Assembly: GCA_036346225.1 (NCBI GenBank)
Contig: JARFIW010001469.1
Coordinates: forward strand, 11,998,001 to 12,062,000
Source: Platerodrilus igneus
Lineage: Eukaryota; Arthropoda; Insecta; Coleoptera; Lycidae
Length of the DNA: 64,000 nucleotides
Direction of reading: 5' to 3'
Part shown: positions 52,211 through 63,956 of the stretch, piece after piece
How the letters are laid out: each line of letters begins with the position of its first letter
Position numbering within the stretch: position 1 is the stretch's first letter
Made by a program: the position numbers and the translations under genes
Notes under the pieces: model-generated
Databases searched by the model: none
Told to the model about the DNA's origin: nothing
The model's input: the letters and a program-made list of their open reading frames with translations, nothing else

Positions 52211-53144
52211 TCAAAAACTGCTATTTTTTCCTTCCAATTGCATTTTTCGTTCTTGTAAATCTGCCCTTAGAACAAATCTTTCCTGTCGTCTCTTATATTC
52301 TTCTTCTTTGAGTTTCATGTATGCTGTCACATTATTTGCACTTTTTCTTTTCCTTATACGTGTTCCAGATATTTCTGTTTTGTTCTTATTGCTAATATTT
52401 GAGCTTAGCGAGTTCACAGTATTTGAGCTACTATCATCACTATTCCCAGCTACTGATGTTACAACATCCAGTAAGTTGCTCGATTCTAAAGTACGTGTAC
52501 TCGAATGAATTGGTTTTTCACCAAGCATGTTATCTATTTGATTAAAAAAGAGAAACCGTGATTTTGGTCTACTTGTTTTCGTTTTAATTTCGTTCGCAAA
52601 TTTATAATTTCTTAAAAGATTTTTCCACTTAGTATGGCACATTACATTAGTTACGCTATATCTCGCACTAACTAGATCATTTGCTACGTTATTCCACACA
52701 TGTTTACGTTTTATTGCATGTGCTAATTCATCCAAATGAGTTTCCATCCTACTGATTAAGCTTATTGTATCATCAAATCCTCATATGTTTACCTTCTGCA
52801 AGATCCTATTCTAAAAGAACAAATAGAAAGTTAGAACATTTTAATTAAATTTTCAATAACTATACCTTCAAAAACTTCTTGTTCAAAACGTTCTTCAGTT
52901 GTTTCAACCTCATTAGTGGTATAAAATTCAGCACGTTCATCAAACGAGTGAGAGCTACTCGAAGCTTGGCTTTGTTTATTTCCAGACAGTTTATTTCTTT
53001 TTGCATAATGCAAAAGCGAGTTTGCAAATAACACACCTGAATATCAATTTCATTATTCAAAGGGTATTAAATGAAAATATTAACCAATTTGAGCTTTTGC
53101 AAAATCTTCTTCATTTAAGGTATTTTTTAGCATTGAGCCTTGTT
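52211..53144 (-). pseudogene. Myb/SANT-like accessory gene of Harbinger copy 1
   Basis: Harbinger elements need a Myb-like partner for nuclear import and DNA binding. Here three exons can be drawn: MFQKQGSMLKNTLNEEDFAKA (53144-53075), then FANSLLHYAKRNKLSGNK...EERFEQEVFEG (53034-52865) after a short intron ending TTCAG, then the last exon with METHLDELAHAIKRKHVWNN, CHTKWKNLLRNYKF and FLFFNQIDNMLGEKP. Introns are GT-AG and ~60-80 bp. A stop occurs just before the last Met (TAAGGATT region), and whether that belongs to an intron is unclear. C-terminal basic tail to 52211. Confidence 0.65.
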
Positions 53145-53335
53145 TTTGAAACATATTTCGTGTGACGTCACAATATTATATGTTTGCAAAAAAATGTTAT
53201 ATTCGAAACAATTACAGACACCATCTGACAGTGATTTAACATAGTTATTATCATAGGAAAACGGAGCAAGTGTTAGGGTTTATATTTAACAACAATGGTA
53301 TAGAAGAAAATATATTGCGATACTATTAGCAATTT

Positions 53336-54560
53336 ATGGAAGATATTGAAGGGGATATTGTAATAATGGTGATAGCCTGCAGCAGCTTTCATCCACAGCC
53401 ACAAATTTCTGATGAAAACTGGGTGAAAAAATACAATGCAGTAGATTTTTTGAGTCTATTTACAATGACAAAAACAACCTACCGCACACTGCATCGGGGG
53501 TTAAAATCAAATCAAAAGGAATATTGTGGCGGTAAAATTCCTGTTTCGTCTGTGAAATGGCTGTTGATAACTTTGTGGTGGTTAGGCAAAGGAGAAACTT
53601 TGCTATCAATAGCCGACAAGTTATGTGTGGTAATCTCTACTGTGCATAGGTGTGCAGAGTATGTAGTCTCAAAAATTATAGGTCTGTTACATAAGTATAT
53701 AGTAGTGCCTGATAAGCAGGGGGCTACGAAAATAGAAATGGACTTTCGTGCTTTAGGTGGTTATCCTGGTATGACATTTAAAGCATAAAACTTTTGTAAC
53801 TGAAATAATTCAATAATTTACAGCTGTATTTGGTGCCGTTGATGGGTGTAACGTAAAAATTAAATGTCCGTTGACCGACAAGATAGCTATATCGATAAAA
53901 ATGCAAACCATTCTATTATAGAAATTACAGGGAATTGTGACTACAGATAAAATATTTACAAATATTGTTGTAGGTTTTCCAGGTTCTGTTTACGATAGCA
54001 GGGTGTTGTACTATAGTTATTAATACACAATATTTTCTATACATATTTTGTTTCAGATATTTAAGAATTCTGCAGTTTATGTAGATGTATATAACAGGGC
54101 GGTTATCAACGCTATTTTTATGAAGATTACCATTTAATTGGCGACAGAGCTTACCCTCTACAGAAATGGACTATGACAGCAAATAGGTTTATTACATAAT
54201 AAACAAAACAACTCTACTAACATTCATTATTTCTAGGAATAATGGGAATTTAGCAGCATTACAACGATACCATAACCTAGTACATAGTAAAACTCTGATT
54301 GTGGTAGAACATACCTTCGGAATCATGAAAAGTAGGTAGGGATTATTAAAATACTTAAATGTTAATAGTATTGAAAAAGCCATTCGCCTTATCACTGCCT
54401 GTTCTGTCTTGTATAATTTTTGTTACATTAATACCGATTATCGAGACACATGAATTGTTATATGATGACAACATTGATGATATATATATTTTAATGGCAG
54501 ATTAGAAGCAATTCAAGGAGAAATAGAAAGAAACAGAATTGCATTAGCATTAAATAATTA
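53336..54560 (+). pseudogene. Harbinger transposase, copy 1, four exons
   Basis: HARBI1-like DDE nuclease. Exon 1 starts MEDIEGDIVIMV and contains YNAVDFLSLFTMTKTTYRTL, KWLLITLWWLGKGE and MDFRALGGYPG. Three small GT-AG introns can be read by comparison with the family: about 53769-53821 (ending TTTACAG), 54003-54056 (ending TTTCAG) and 54187-54236 (ending TTTCTAG). Catalytic blocks: VFGAVDGCNVKI, GFPGSVYDSR, GDRAYPLQKW and VVEHTFGIMKSR. A damaged stretch near 53880-53925 and a TAG in place of Trp after IMKSR inactivate this copy. Confidence 0.88.
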
Positions 54561-54821
54561 GGCATCATTGTACTCGAAAATTAATTTGTTAGTATTTCAT
54601 AAGTTTATTAAAAAATAAATGTAATCGTAACAAAAATCATATGTTAAGTATTTATACTGAAAGATCTAATCTAATCATTATTGGGTGGTTGGTTATCCTT
54701 GATTTCGGTTTCATAATTTTTTTGCTGTTTACTCTTTCCCAAATTTGTTATAAGAGCCATTATTTGTTCATGTTGGCGAGTACTTTCCTCTCTCATCAAG
54801 TCTACCATAACATTAAATTCC

Positions 54822-55626
54822 TTACTTCGTGTTTGTTGAATCTGTTTCTATAAAAGTAGTAGGTCCTGTAAAGCATTTTTTTTTTGCTGACTTTCCTCGA
54901 ACAGTTCGTCTGACATTATGAAATCGGCCTACACGTTTCTGTGCCTGTGTTACAGAACTTCCATTACCCTCAGACGTACTTGGTTCAGAAAAATCCTCTG
55001 AAGTTAAGTTTGATGAAGATTGCTTTATTATCACCTTTTCTGTAGCTGAATCGATTATCATACATGGACTGGCTTTGTCTATGTCGCCTAAAATGTCGTC
55101 TAATTTTAGAAAATATTTTGGAGGTTTAATATTGCCCTTTCCAGTTTGTTTACGTAAGTCACAATATTTCATATACGTGGATTCCTGATTTACAAATTTT
55201 TCTCGCATTTTTTCTCTACCTTCTGTTCCATTTTCCACAAAGTAACCATTTGCACTTAAACTACTAGCTATTTTCTGCCGAAGTTCATTTTTAGATGTTC
55301 TTTTATCTTTAAACTTGTACTAATATTGCTGGCATAATGCTAATGTAGCCTTATTGTCTTCATCAGTGGGGTTTTTTTTAGAAAATTTCCATAAAGTTAC
55401 TTCTTTATTACTCGATTTTATATCCTTTTGCATTGCATCTTTTATGGCAATTAGTACTACTCGCATAATTCAAGTCTAAAACGTATAAATACCATGAGCG
55501 GCATTTTTCAATAAATATTATAATTTAAATATTATAATATTATAATATTATAATACCTTTCAAGCTGGTGGCTGTTTCTTCATCTACAGTTACAGAAAAA
55601 TTTCCAAGTTGCACTTGATACATTGT
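54822..55626 (-). pseudogene. Myb/SANT-like gene, probably from another Harbinger-type element
   Basis: Exon 1 MYQVQLGNFSVTVDEETATSLK (55626-55557) ends at a GT donor. Exon 2 (from about 55480) reads KEVTLWKFSKKNPTDEDNKATLAL, RTSKNELRQKIASSLSANGY, REKMREKFVNQESTYMKY and FLKLDDILGD, the Myb_DNA-bind_4 pattern. One stop after ALCQQY. It differs from the Myb gene of copy 1 and lies just behind that element. No transposase of its own is adjacent. Confidence 0.72.
55513..55556. repeat. Short 'attataatatt' repeat
   Basis: About four 9-10-bp units in the intron of the Myb-like gene. Confidence 0.75.
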
Positions 55627-55629
55627 TTA

Positions 55630-56975
55630 ATAAGGATGTAAAGTTTTGGGTCAATCTTGTACCTTATAAAAATATTAACCTAACTGAAATGACAAGTGGT
55701 TGACATTTCCCCTTCTCTTAAAATGTATTTTGAATCTTCCCCCACTGAACGGGTTGAAAACATAAATATTTGTTCAAAAAAATTAGGCATATGACGTCAC
55801 CGTTAGGTCACAAAAAAATTGTTTTGAAACGAACGAACCTGGTTTGAAATAGTGTATCGCTAAAGTATACCTTTAGTTGAAGGCTATAATTGGTATTAGT
55901 CTCTGCCTGTTCTAATGTAAAACTCATCACGCCTTCTTATATAATGATTAAAGGATGATAATATATATTTTCTAAACAACGTTACTAGATAAATATTTTA
56001 TAGATAATCTCTCTGAATTGGTTTACTTTCTTAAAATAGATATTTGTAGGTGAAGTAATGTTTATAAAGTTAGCTGACAGATCATTGAGCATAAAATAAA
56101 AGGTAGGTGCAAAAAGGGTAAGGGGGGTAGTCGTTTGGATCAGATCAGTTCAATCAGCTTTGGCAGTATGGAACAACAAATGTATTATCTAGGTGATCCT
56201 GAATTACACCCGATCAGTCCAATGAAAAGCCCCTATAGGCTTCACTTTTAGATACATTTAAATTTTAAGCTGCTCCTATACGCAGCTAAATCTTTGTGAG
56301 TTTAAAAAGACCTATACAGACTTATTCAATCTGTAACACAAAATTATGCAAAATAAGAAATTTAGAAATTGATTTTAAAGCATACTGTTAGAAGAAATGT
56401 AGGTTAATTTTGTACGTCAACCTTATTTGAATACATTTCACAATTAGTCTTTGATATTTATTACAATTTTTTTGCTATGTAAAAAAATTGCTTTTCGAAA
56501 CAACTTAGAAGTATTAGTGCAATAGAAAAAATAAATAAAAAACTCGCTAAGAATATTTGCAAATTTAAATAGATTTTCGAATTTTTAGTAAGTCCCTGGT
56601 CCTAATATGGAAAACAACATGCGATTTGTTATTTTCTAGTTTGGTTGAATTACAAGGCTAAATTCAACATTTTGTACCCACAATCGTGTAGGAAATATTT
56701 TAGCTGTTTTGAAACCTGGTTTGTAAAGTCATAAATAGCGATTTCATCTTTCAAAAGTCGGTGTAAAAACCTTATTGTTCATAAAATACCTCAAGGTTTT
56801 CAATTTGTTTCATGTGGGCTTTAAACATCTGTTCTGATATTTCCCCCGGTTGAAATGTCTTTGCAAGTAATTTCTTAATCCGCTCACTTCCACATCATTT
56901 TCGAATTAACCAGGTTGGGAAGTCGTCGATGGTGAGATTTTGTAGTGAAAAATGAGTGTCTTCATCTATTTTTAT
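55630..56975. other. Non-coding AT-rich stretch
   Basis: No gene, RNA or repeat recognised on either strand. Confidence 0.55.
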
Positions 56976-56979
56976 TTCA

Positions 56980-57135
56980 GCACAAAATCGTGTAGGGCCA
57001 ACAAACTTCGTACGGCCAAAACAAAACCCTGTAGGGTCAACAAAAATTCGTATTGCCAACAAAAATGTGTAGGGTCAATTAATCCTTGAAGAGCCAAAAA
57101 ATCCGTAAAGCCAACAAATAGCTGTAGAACCAACA
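56980..57135. repeat. ~24-bp tandem repeat 'cgtgtagggccaacaaa'
   Basis: About six diverged units (variants 'ctgtagggtcaacaaa' and 'ccgtaaagccaacaaa'). The last unit supplies one target copy of the neighbouring SINE. Confidence 0.8.
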
Positions 57136-57430
57136 GGCGGCTCCGTAGCTTAGTAGGTATGCATGTGACTACTATGCCCAAGGTCCCAGGTTCGAATCCC
57201 GACACTGTCTGCTTAAAAAATGTTAGGCGAGCATTTTTCACAAATATACGCCATCGTTCGAATGAGGTAAAATAGAGGTCCCGTGTGTGAGTGTTGTCCA
57301 CAGGTTAAAGATTCCTACCTTGCTTGGAACAGCAAGGATTTGGCAAAATTCAAAATTTTCTAGGTAAACAAAAAAAAACTGTTTCCTAGCCAATGTAGAA
57401 CCTTAGGGTGGAGCATTGGAAAATCAAATG
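57136..57430 (+). mobile_element. tRNA-derived SINE, copy 3, full length
   Basis: The head GGCTCCGTAGCTTAGTAGGT is A-box-like, and 'ggttcgaatcccgac' at 57190 is the B box. The body and 3' end ('gtggagcattggaaaatcaa') match copies 1 and 2. The direct repeat 'tgtagaacca' flanks it (57123-57132 and 57432-57441). Confidence 0.9.
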
Positions 57431-57441
57431 TAGTGTAGAAC

Positions 57442-57739
57442 CAATAACCACCTACTAACCTACATGTACCCTAAGCCAATCGACATCGCTAATATCCAAG
57501 TATCCTCAAACCGACCATCATCTTCAAGCGTACTATGCCATCAGTCTGGGGCCATCGCCTTTGTCACTGCAAGTAACCAGTTGGAACCGGACCTAACAAA
57601 TCTAAGGTTAGCAGCTAGCAGCCAGCGGTTAAGGGTGAGTGACTTTCGTCTAATCCCAAACTGATTGTTTTTGTGATACAACCCCGCTTTCCTACAAACG
57701 ATGAAGTTTCGAGCCGCGAAAACCTCCATCGTTCCAGTC
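57442..57739. other. Unrecognised GC-richer stretch
   Basis: Open frames on both strands (57464-57664 plus, 57729-57541 minus) without any motif I know. It borders the copia LTR. Confidence 0.4.
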
Positions 57740-57913
57740 TGTAAGAACCGGCGCCCTGTTGTTTATATAATAAAATAATGATCTACTCCTTTATTAATAC
57801 ACCTTTTATATCAAAAGGAATTATTACATATTACTGACATTTCATATTTTATTTGTGAGATAACAATTAACTATATATTTTAGTGTAACAATTTTAAGAC
57901 ATTAAAAGTAACA
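57740..57913 (-). mobile_element. Probable 3' LTR of the copia element (~174 bp)
   Basis: On the minus strand a purine tract AGCGAGGGAGAG is directly followed by TGTTACTTTTAATG, and a TG...CA unit would end '...ttcttaca' at 57740. Size fits small copia LTRs. The 5' LTR lies outside the window or was displaced by Harbinger copy 2. Confidence 0.6.
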
Positions 57914-57949
57914 CTCTCCCTCGCTAAAATGACGTAAACCTAAACAATG

Positions 57950-60325
57950 CTTAAACTTGTTAAATATTACAAAAGATAATCCTTAAAGATATCAGTTTCT
58001 TGATCTTCAGATGAAACATACAATAACTTTAATATTTGATTATTTAAGTATTCACGCACAAAATTAAACTTAATATCCATATGTTTAACCCTTCGATTAT
58101 TGGTGGGATTATTAATTAAAGCAATACAGCTTTAATTGTCTTCATGTATTAAAATTGTTTGAATATTTAATTCAAAATCACCTACTAGTTTTAATATCCA
58201 CAATCCTTCAGTAACTGCTTTATGTAAGTAAGTAAGTTTTATTTAAATGTATGATAATACATATTAAAAATACCTTATATTATAAAATATATTACATAGA
58301 AAATACAACCATATAGATAGTTGATACAAGAGTTAATCTACATCACATCCTCGACATCGATGCCCGCAATTGGAGTTTAAATGATTGTAAAGATTTTGAT
58401 TGTTTAATATTGGCTGAGAACGCATTAAATTCTCGGATGCCGTTAATGAATAAGGACCTTTCAGTACATGCTTCCTTAAAAGAATAAATATAAAAATTGG
58501 ATGAATTGCGAGTAGTGTAATTATGAATTTCATGAACCTTAACTAAATTACATTGTAGGTAAGTAGGCAACAAGTTTTTGGTAATCTTATATATAAAGCA
58601 CATAACTAAAAAGTACAAATGCTTTACAAAGAGCTACTAGTTCTGACTCTGTGGTTGAGAAACTTATGCACCTTTGCCTATGAGTAACTCATAATAATGT
58701 GTTACTAAATAGTTTAAACACAAAACCTGTTGTTGATTTTCTACCATGTAAATCTCCTCTCCAATCAGCAGCTACAAAACATTCTAGACTAACATTACTT
58801 GTTTGTCGCTTATATTCTAAACCTACAACTTTTGTGCCATTTATATATTTTAGAACTCGAAATAAATAATTTCAAATTTCTTCAGTCGCTTTATCTTGGT
58901 ACATACTAAAGAAATTCAAAGCAAAACATATGTCGGGCCTACTGCCTAACATCAAATACATCAAACACTCTATCAGCTCACGATATGGTTTTGTTGTAAA
59001 TTTATTTTATCAATACAATTACTAATCCTTAATTTTGATTCAATTGGTGTTACCGATCACTTGCATTCTTCAGCCTTAAAATTTTTTAAAACTCCCTTTT
59101 TCTCTTTCATAACCTCTTTCTAATCCTAAAAATTCTTTTCCTTTGTCTTTTATTTTAAACGTTGTCATTAACTTTCCTTTTACTTAAGTAATTGAATCCA
59201 TATTAGGGACCCAATAAAATTATGTCCTCGACATAAATGAGTAGATAAACTAACACAGAAGTACTTACATTATTTATGTATAAACAATAGTCATTTTCAG
59301 ATCTTTCAAATCCTAATTCTAATATATAAGAATTAATTTTATCATTCCAACATTTACTTAATTGTTTTAACCCATATAAAGACTTATTTATTTTAAGGAC
59401 TTTTCCTGATTCACACTGTACCCCATCTGGCGCATAAATGTACACATTTTCATTTATAATTCCTTTTTAAAAATGCTGTTTTTACGTCAAACTGTTGAAA
59501 GTGATATTTAAATAGATTTCCAATAATCAACAATAATCTAATTGTTGCCATTTTTGCTACTGGCGAGTAAATGTCTACATAATTTATCTTGAAAGAAACC
59601 TCTTACTACTAACCTAGCTTTATATCTATCTTGTCCTTATTTTCTAATTCTTTATAAGCAAAACCCACCTTGTGTCCAAAATTTTCTCATTTTTAGGAGT
59701 TTCATTTTCTTCAATTGATTTCAATTCTCTCTTAACTGCATCTAACCATTTATCTTGATCTTTCCTATTTTGTATATCATTATATGACTTTGGAACATCA
59801 TTTACAAAATTGCATGCCTCAAGAGCCATACATATCCCATAATCATAAAATTTTTGAGGAATTTTTGTCTGTCTTTTATTTTCCCTATTTTGTAATAATA
59901 CTTGATGTGTCTTATTTTCACTTCTTATTGTTCTCTAATTTCCGGATTGTTTTCTTGTTTCTTCCTCAATATAACCTACTTCTACTATTTTTTTTTAATT
60001 GAAGACTATTTTCATTAAATTTAACATCTCTACTTACTATTACTTTCTGTTTTTCTAAACTCCATAGTCTATACCCATTTGTAGTATATCCTAACATCAC
60101 ACAATTCCCTACTTATACATCAATTTTAGTTCTGAGTTCTTTTGGTAAGTGACAATAAGCAGCGCAACCAAATATTTTTAAATTACCATTTGATTTATTA
60201 TTGTGCCAAATTTCACACGGTGTAATGTTCCTTAAATTTGCTATTCATCACATAATTCACAGTCAGAACAACCTCACCCCAAAAGGTTTTATCTAAACCG
60301 GCATCTGCTAATATTGTTCTAGCAC
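57950..60325 (-). pseudogene. Ty1/copia polyprotein, integrase end to RNase H, broken
   Basis: Minus strand. ERARTILADAGLDKTFWGEVV (60325-60260) is the integrase C-part. DVPKSYNDIQNRKDQDKWLDAVKREL (59790-59710) opens the RT. KSLYGLKQLSKCWNDKI and VYLLIYVEDIILLG (59400-59210) hold the RT box, with the second Asp of YVDD changed to Glu. RNase H: ELIECLMYLMLGSRPDICF, AADWRGDLHGRKSTTGF and STTESELVALCKA (58990-58627). The rest follows after a LINE tail insertion: CIALINNPTNNRRVKHMDIKFNFVREYL and DQETDIFKDYLL (58140-57965). Stops occur throughout. Confidence 0.9.
58226..58619 (-). mobile_element. CR1/Jockey-like LINE 3' tail in the copia RNase H
   Basis: Minus-strand frame with YKITKNLLPTYL, KVHEIHNYTTRNSSNFYI and LFINGIREFNAFS is the usual C-terminal tail of CR1/Jockey-type ORF2. 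The 3' end is (ACTT)n-like. It is flanked by 'tgcttta' at 58219-58225 and 58620-58626 and separates two halves of the copia RNase H. Confidence 0.8.
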
Positions 60326-60389
60326 GTTCGACTAAACATAATTATACGCAATATTATGAATTATTCATATTGTGCACAAATTTTTCAAA

Positions 60390-61310
60390 AAATGCTATTT
60401 TTTCCTTCCAATTGCATTTTTTGGTCTTGTGAATCTGCTCTTCGAACAAATCTTTTCTGTCGTCTCTTATATTCTTGTTCCTTTCAGTTTCATGTATGCT
60501 GTCATATCGTTTACTCTTTTCCTTTTTCTTATACGTATTCCTGATATTTCTGTTTTGTTCTTATTGTTATTATTTGAGCTTTGCGAGTTCACAGTATTTG
60601 AGCTACTATTTCCACTATCCCCAGCTACCGTTGTTACAACATCCAGTAAGTTGCTCGACTCTAAAGTACGTGTACTCGAATGACTTGGTTTTTCACCAAG
60701 CATGTTATCTATTTGATTGAAAAAGAGAAACCGCGATTTTGGTCTACCTGTTTTCGTTTTAATGTCCGCGAATTTGTAACTGTTTAAAAGATTTTCCACT
60801 TAGTATGGCACATTACATTAGTTACGTTATATCCCGCACTAACTAGATCATTTGCTACATTATTCCACACATGTTTACGTTTTATTACATGTGCTAATTC
60901 ATCCAAATGAGTTTCCATACTACTGATTAAGCTTATTGTATCATCAGATCATATATGTTTACCTTTTGCAAGATCCTGTTCTAAAAGAACAAATAGAAAG
61001 TTATAAGATATTTATTAAATTTTCAATAACTATACCTTCAAAAACTTTTTGTTCAAAACGCTCTTCAGTCGTTTCAACCTCATTAGTGGTATAAAATTCA
61101 GCATATTCATCAAACAAGTGAGAGCTATTAGCAGCCTGGCTTTGTTTATTTCCAGACAGTTTATTTCTTTTTGCATAATGCAAAGGCGAGTTTGCAAATA
61201 ACACATCTGAATATCAATTTCATTATTCAAAGGGTATTAAATGAATATATTTACCATTTTGAGCTTTTGCAAAATCTTCTTCATTTAAGATATTTTTAGC
61301 GTTAAACCTT
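60390..61310 (-). pseudogene. Myb/SANT-like accessory gene of Harbinger copy 2
   Basis: Parallel to the gene at 52211-53144 with the same exon layout: NSPLHYAKRNKLSGNK (61195-61140), RFEQKVFEG (61070), then NSYKFADIKTKTGRPKSRFLFFN and LGEKPSHSSTRTLESS. It has extra frameshifts near 60790 and 60475, so it is decayed. Confidence 0.7.
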
Positions 61311-61479
61311 GTTTTTGAAACATATTTCGTGCGACGTCACAATATTGCATGTTCGCAAAAAATGTTATATTCGAAACAATTACAGACGCCATCTGACAGA
61401 GATTTAACAAAGCTATTATCATACAAAAACTGAGCAAGTTTTACAACAATGATATAGAAGAGAATATATTGCGATACTA

Positions 61480-62385
61480 TCAGAAATTTATGGAAGATAT
61501 TGAAGGAGATATTGCAATAATGATGATAGCCTGCAGCAGCTTTCATCCACAGCCACAAATTTCTGATGAAAACTGGGTGAAAAATACAATGCAGTAGATT
61601 TTTTTAGTCTATTTAGAATGACAAAAACAACCTACCGCACACTGCATCGGGTGTTAAAATCAAATCAAAAAAAATATTGTGGCGGTAAAATTCCTGTTTC
61701 GTCTGTGAAATGGTTGTTCATGACTTTGTGGTGGTTATGCAAAGGAGAAACTTTGCTATCAATAGCCGACAAGTTATGTGTGGTAATCTCTACTGTGCAT
61801 AGGTGTGCAGAGTATGTAGTCTCAAAAATTATAGGTCTGTTACATAAGTATATAGTAGTGCCTGATAAGCAGGTGGCTATGAAAATAGAAATGGACTTTC
61901 GTGCTTTAGGTGGTTATCCTGGTACAACTTTTAAAGCATAAAACTTTTGTATTTGAAATAATTCAATAATTTACAGCTGTATTTGGTGCCGTTGATGGGT
62001 GTAACATAAAAATCAAATGTCTCGTTGATCGACAAGATAGTTATATCGATAAAAATGCAAACCATTCTATAAAATTACAGGAAATTGTGACCACAGATAA
62101 AATATTTACAAATATTGTTCTAGGTTTTCCAGGTTCTGTTCACGATAGTAGGGTATTGTACTATAGTTATTAATACACAATATTTTCTGTACATATTTTG
62201 TTTCAGATACTTAATAATTCTGCAGTTTATGTAGATATATATATAACAGGGCGGTTATCAACGCTATTTTTATGAATATTACCATTTAATTGGCGACCGA
62301 GCTTACCCTCTACAGAAATGGACTATGACACCAAATAGGTTTATTACATAATAAACAAAATAACTCTACTAACATTCGTTACAAT
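61480..62385 (+). pseudogene. Harbinger transposase, copy 2, 5' exons
   Basis: Same gene as at 53336-54560. MTKTTYRTLHRVLKSNQKKY (61618), SVKWLFMTLWWLCKGE and DFRALGGYPG, then an intron and VFGAVDGCNIKI, followed by DRQDSYIDKNANHSIKLQ, a stretch that is damaged in copy 1, and GFPGSVHDSR. A lost base near 61585 shifts the start of exon 1. The last exon is displaced to 63960-64000 by the SGSM insertion. Confidence 0.85.
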
Positions 62386-63956
62386 AACATTTCCATTAAA
62401 GCGCTTTGCAATTTCATTCTCTATATCAGATTGCCTATTGAATAGATTATCACATAATTCATTTAATACTGATTTGGTTTCATCGTTTTTCTTTTTAACA
62501 TCTTCATCACTACCGTCATAAACTATAGTATTTTGCTTACTCTTTCTCGGTTTGCAGTTTTCTGAACTATGGGTAATATCTTCATTTGATCCATATTCAT
62601 AATCACTTAGATCTTCAAAACTTCGTTACTCAAATCGCGCTGAAGAGGTAAAGGAGCTTGTTGTTCAGCACTTGTACTTTCACTACTTAATTTTGCTATT
62701 GCAGTTGCTTGAGTTTCTTTGTCACGTTGTCGTACAATTGCTTCGACTGCTAACCATTCCGACATGGTATTTTCATATGATTGTCTTGTATGTTCAGAAA
62801 TCTCTTCGCGTTCTTCTAATGTACTACCAAATTTGTAATGTCCTAAAAGATAAGGCCACACTTCTTTTCGTAAAGCATGAGTAATACCACCAAAATATGT
62901 TAGTCGATAAACTTCATCAGTATCTCTCAAAATACCATTTGCAAACAGTTCAGTCCACTTTTCTTCTGTCAGTCCGTCACTTGCATCTTCATTGTGTATA
63001 ATATTCCCATGAACTAAACCACTTAGATGTGTACGTACTGTTGATAAATGTCGACAATATGCCAACCAGCCATAAAATGCTCTTGAAATTATTTGTCGTT
63101 TCATAGAATCACACACAGCTTGAATACATATATTTTGAGGTCCCTCATTAACACCATTTTGTTCAATACTAAAACTTTTTGTGGAACTTTCTGAACTTGT
63201 ACTAGAACTTCCTAATTGAACACGTGTTTTACTTGGCAAATTAATATGTCGTTCCATTAAATCATGTGGTTTTAAAATTTCTTTGTGATTTGTGCTATCA
63301 ATAATTCGGAAGACAAAATCTTTAGGTTAATTCTCATCTTCAACAAGAGCCAGAAGGGGACGTTTACGTTTGCTGTTAGGTTTGTTTGTTCCAGATTGTT
63401 GAGACCATAGGGGTGGATCTAATCGACCATGAGGTAGTAATCCTGTTTCTAGGCAACTCAAAAATGCCAACATATGGCCACCTCTAGGAAAATGTATAGG
63501 AGGCCTCTGTACACCATCTTGCCCCACTAAAATTACGGTACCGCCAGTTTCAACATCTTGGTGACAGTGTACGTAAACAATTTCGTCTAAACGTACTTGT
63601 AAGGCATATACCCAGTAAACACTTTTATCAGGTACATAGTTTTCACTAAATCCATTCATAAGTTGATTAGGAGTCTATTTAATTGTTAAGGAACTTGCAG
63701 ATTGATGCAGGCTTAAATATCCTGCCATTGGCTCAGTCTGATCACCTTTCACAGGTGAAACCATTACGTTGTTTTTACCAAAGAGTAGCGTAATACGAGA
63801 ATTTTGATGCAAACTTTCTACATAATCTTTTGCTAGATGCTGCGTACTACCACGTGATACTGAATCTTCTGAACTTGTATTGAGAGATCTTCTAAAATTT
63901 GGAATAGGGCGCCGAACTGACGGAGGTGTTGAGTGGCTGCTAGATATGCGATGCCT
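62386..63956 (-). pseudogene. Intronless fragment of an SGSM1/2-type (RUTBC) Rab-GAP gene
   Basis: Small G-protein signalling modulators bind Rab/Rap GTPases and carry a TBC GAP domain. Minus-strand reading: a Ser-rich stretch (HRISSSHSTPPSVRRPIPNF), the PH-like Rab-binding domain (VYWVYALQVRLDEIVYVHCH, GGTVILVGQDGVQRPP, PRGGHMLAFLSCLETGLLPH), a linker, the start of the TBC domain (VYRLTYFGGITHALRKEVWPYLLGHY, 62920-62840) and the acidic insert. Stops occur after SLTIK (63677) and EDEN (63327), and a frameshift near 62606 leads on to EDLSDYEYGSNED and ENEIAKRFNG at 62395. About 520 codons without an intron. The catalytic half of the TBC domain is missing. Flanks carry 'acattc' on both sides. 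Confidence 0.88.

Larger units (their letters stand above)
52155..54600. mobile_element. PIF/Harbinger element, copy 1
   Basis: Two divergent genes: a Myb-like gene on the minus strand (52211-53144) and a transposase on the plus strand (53336-54560). Sequence from about 52160 to 54240 is matched, with a few percent differences, by copy 2 at 60340-62385. Exact ends and target duplication were not resolved. Confidence 0.85.

Noticed and set aside
57136..57215. Possible tRNA gene (A and B boxes)
   Set aside because: The head belongs to a repeated SINE with body, tail and target duplications; the cloverleaf is not intact.
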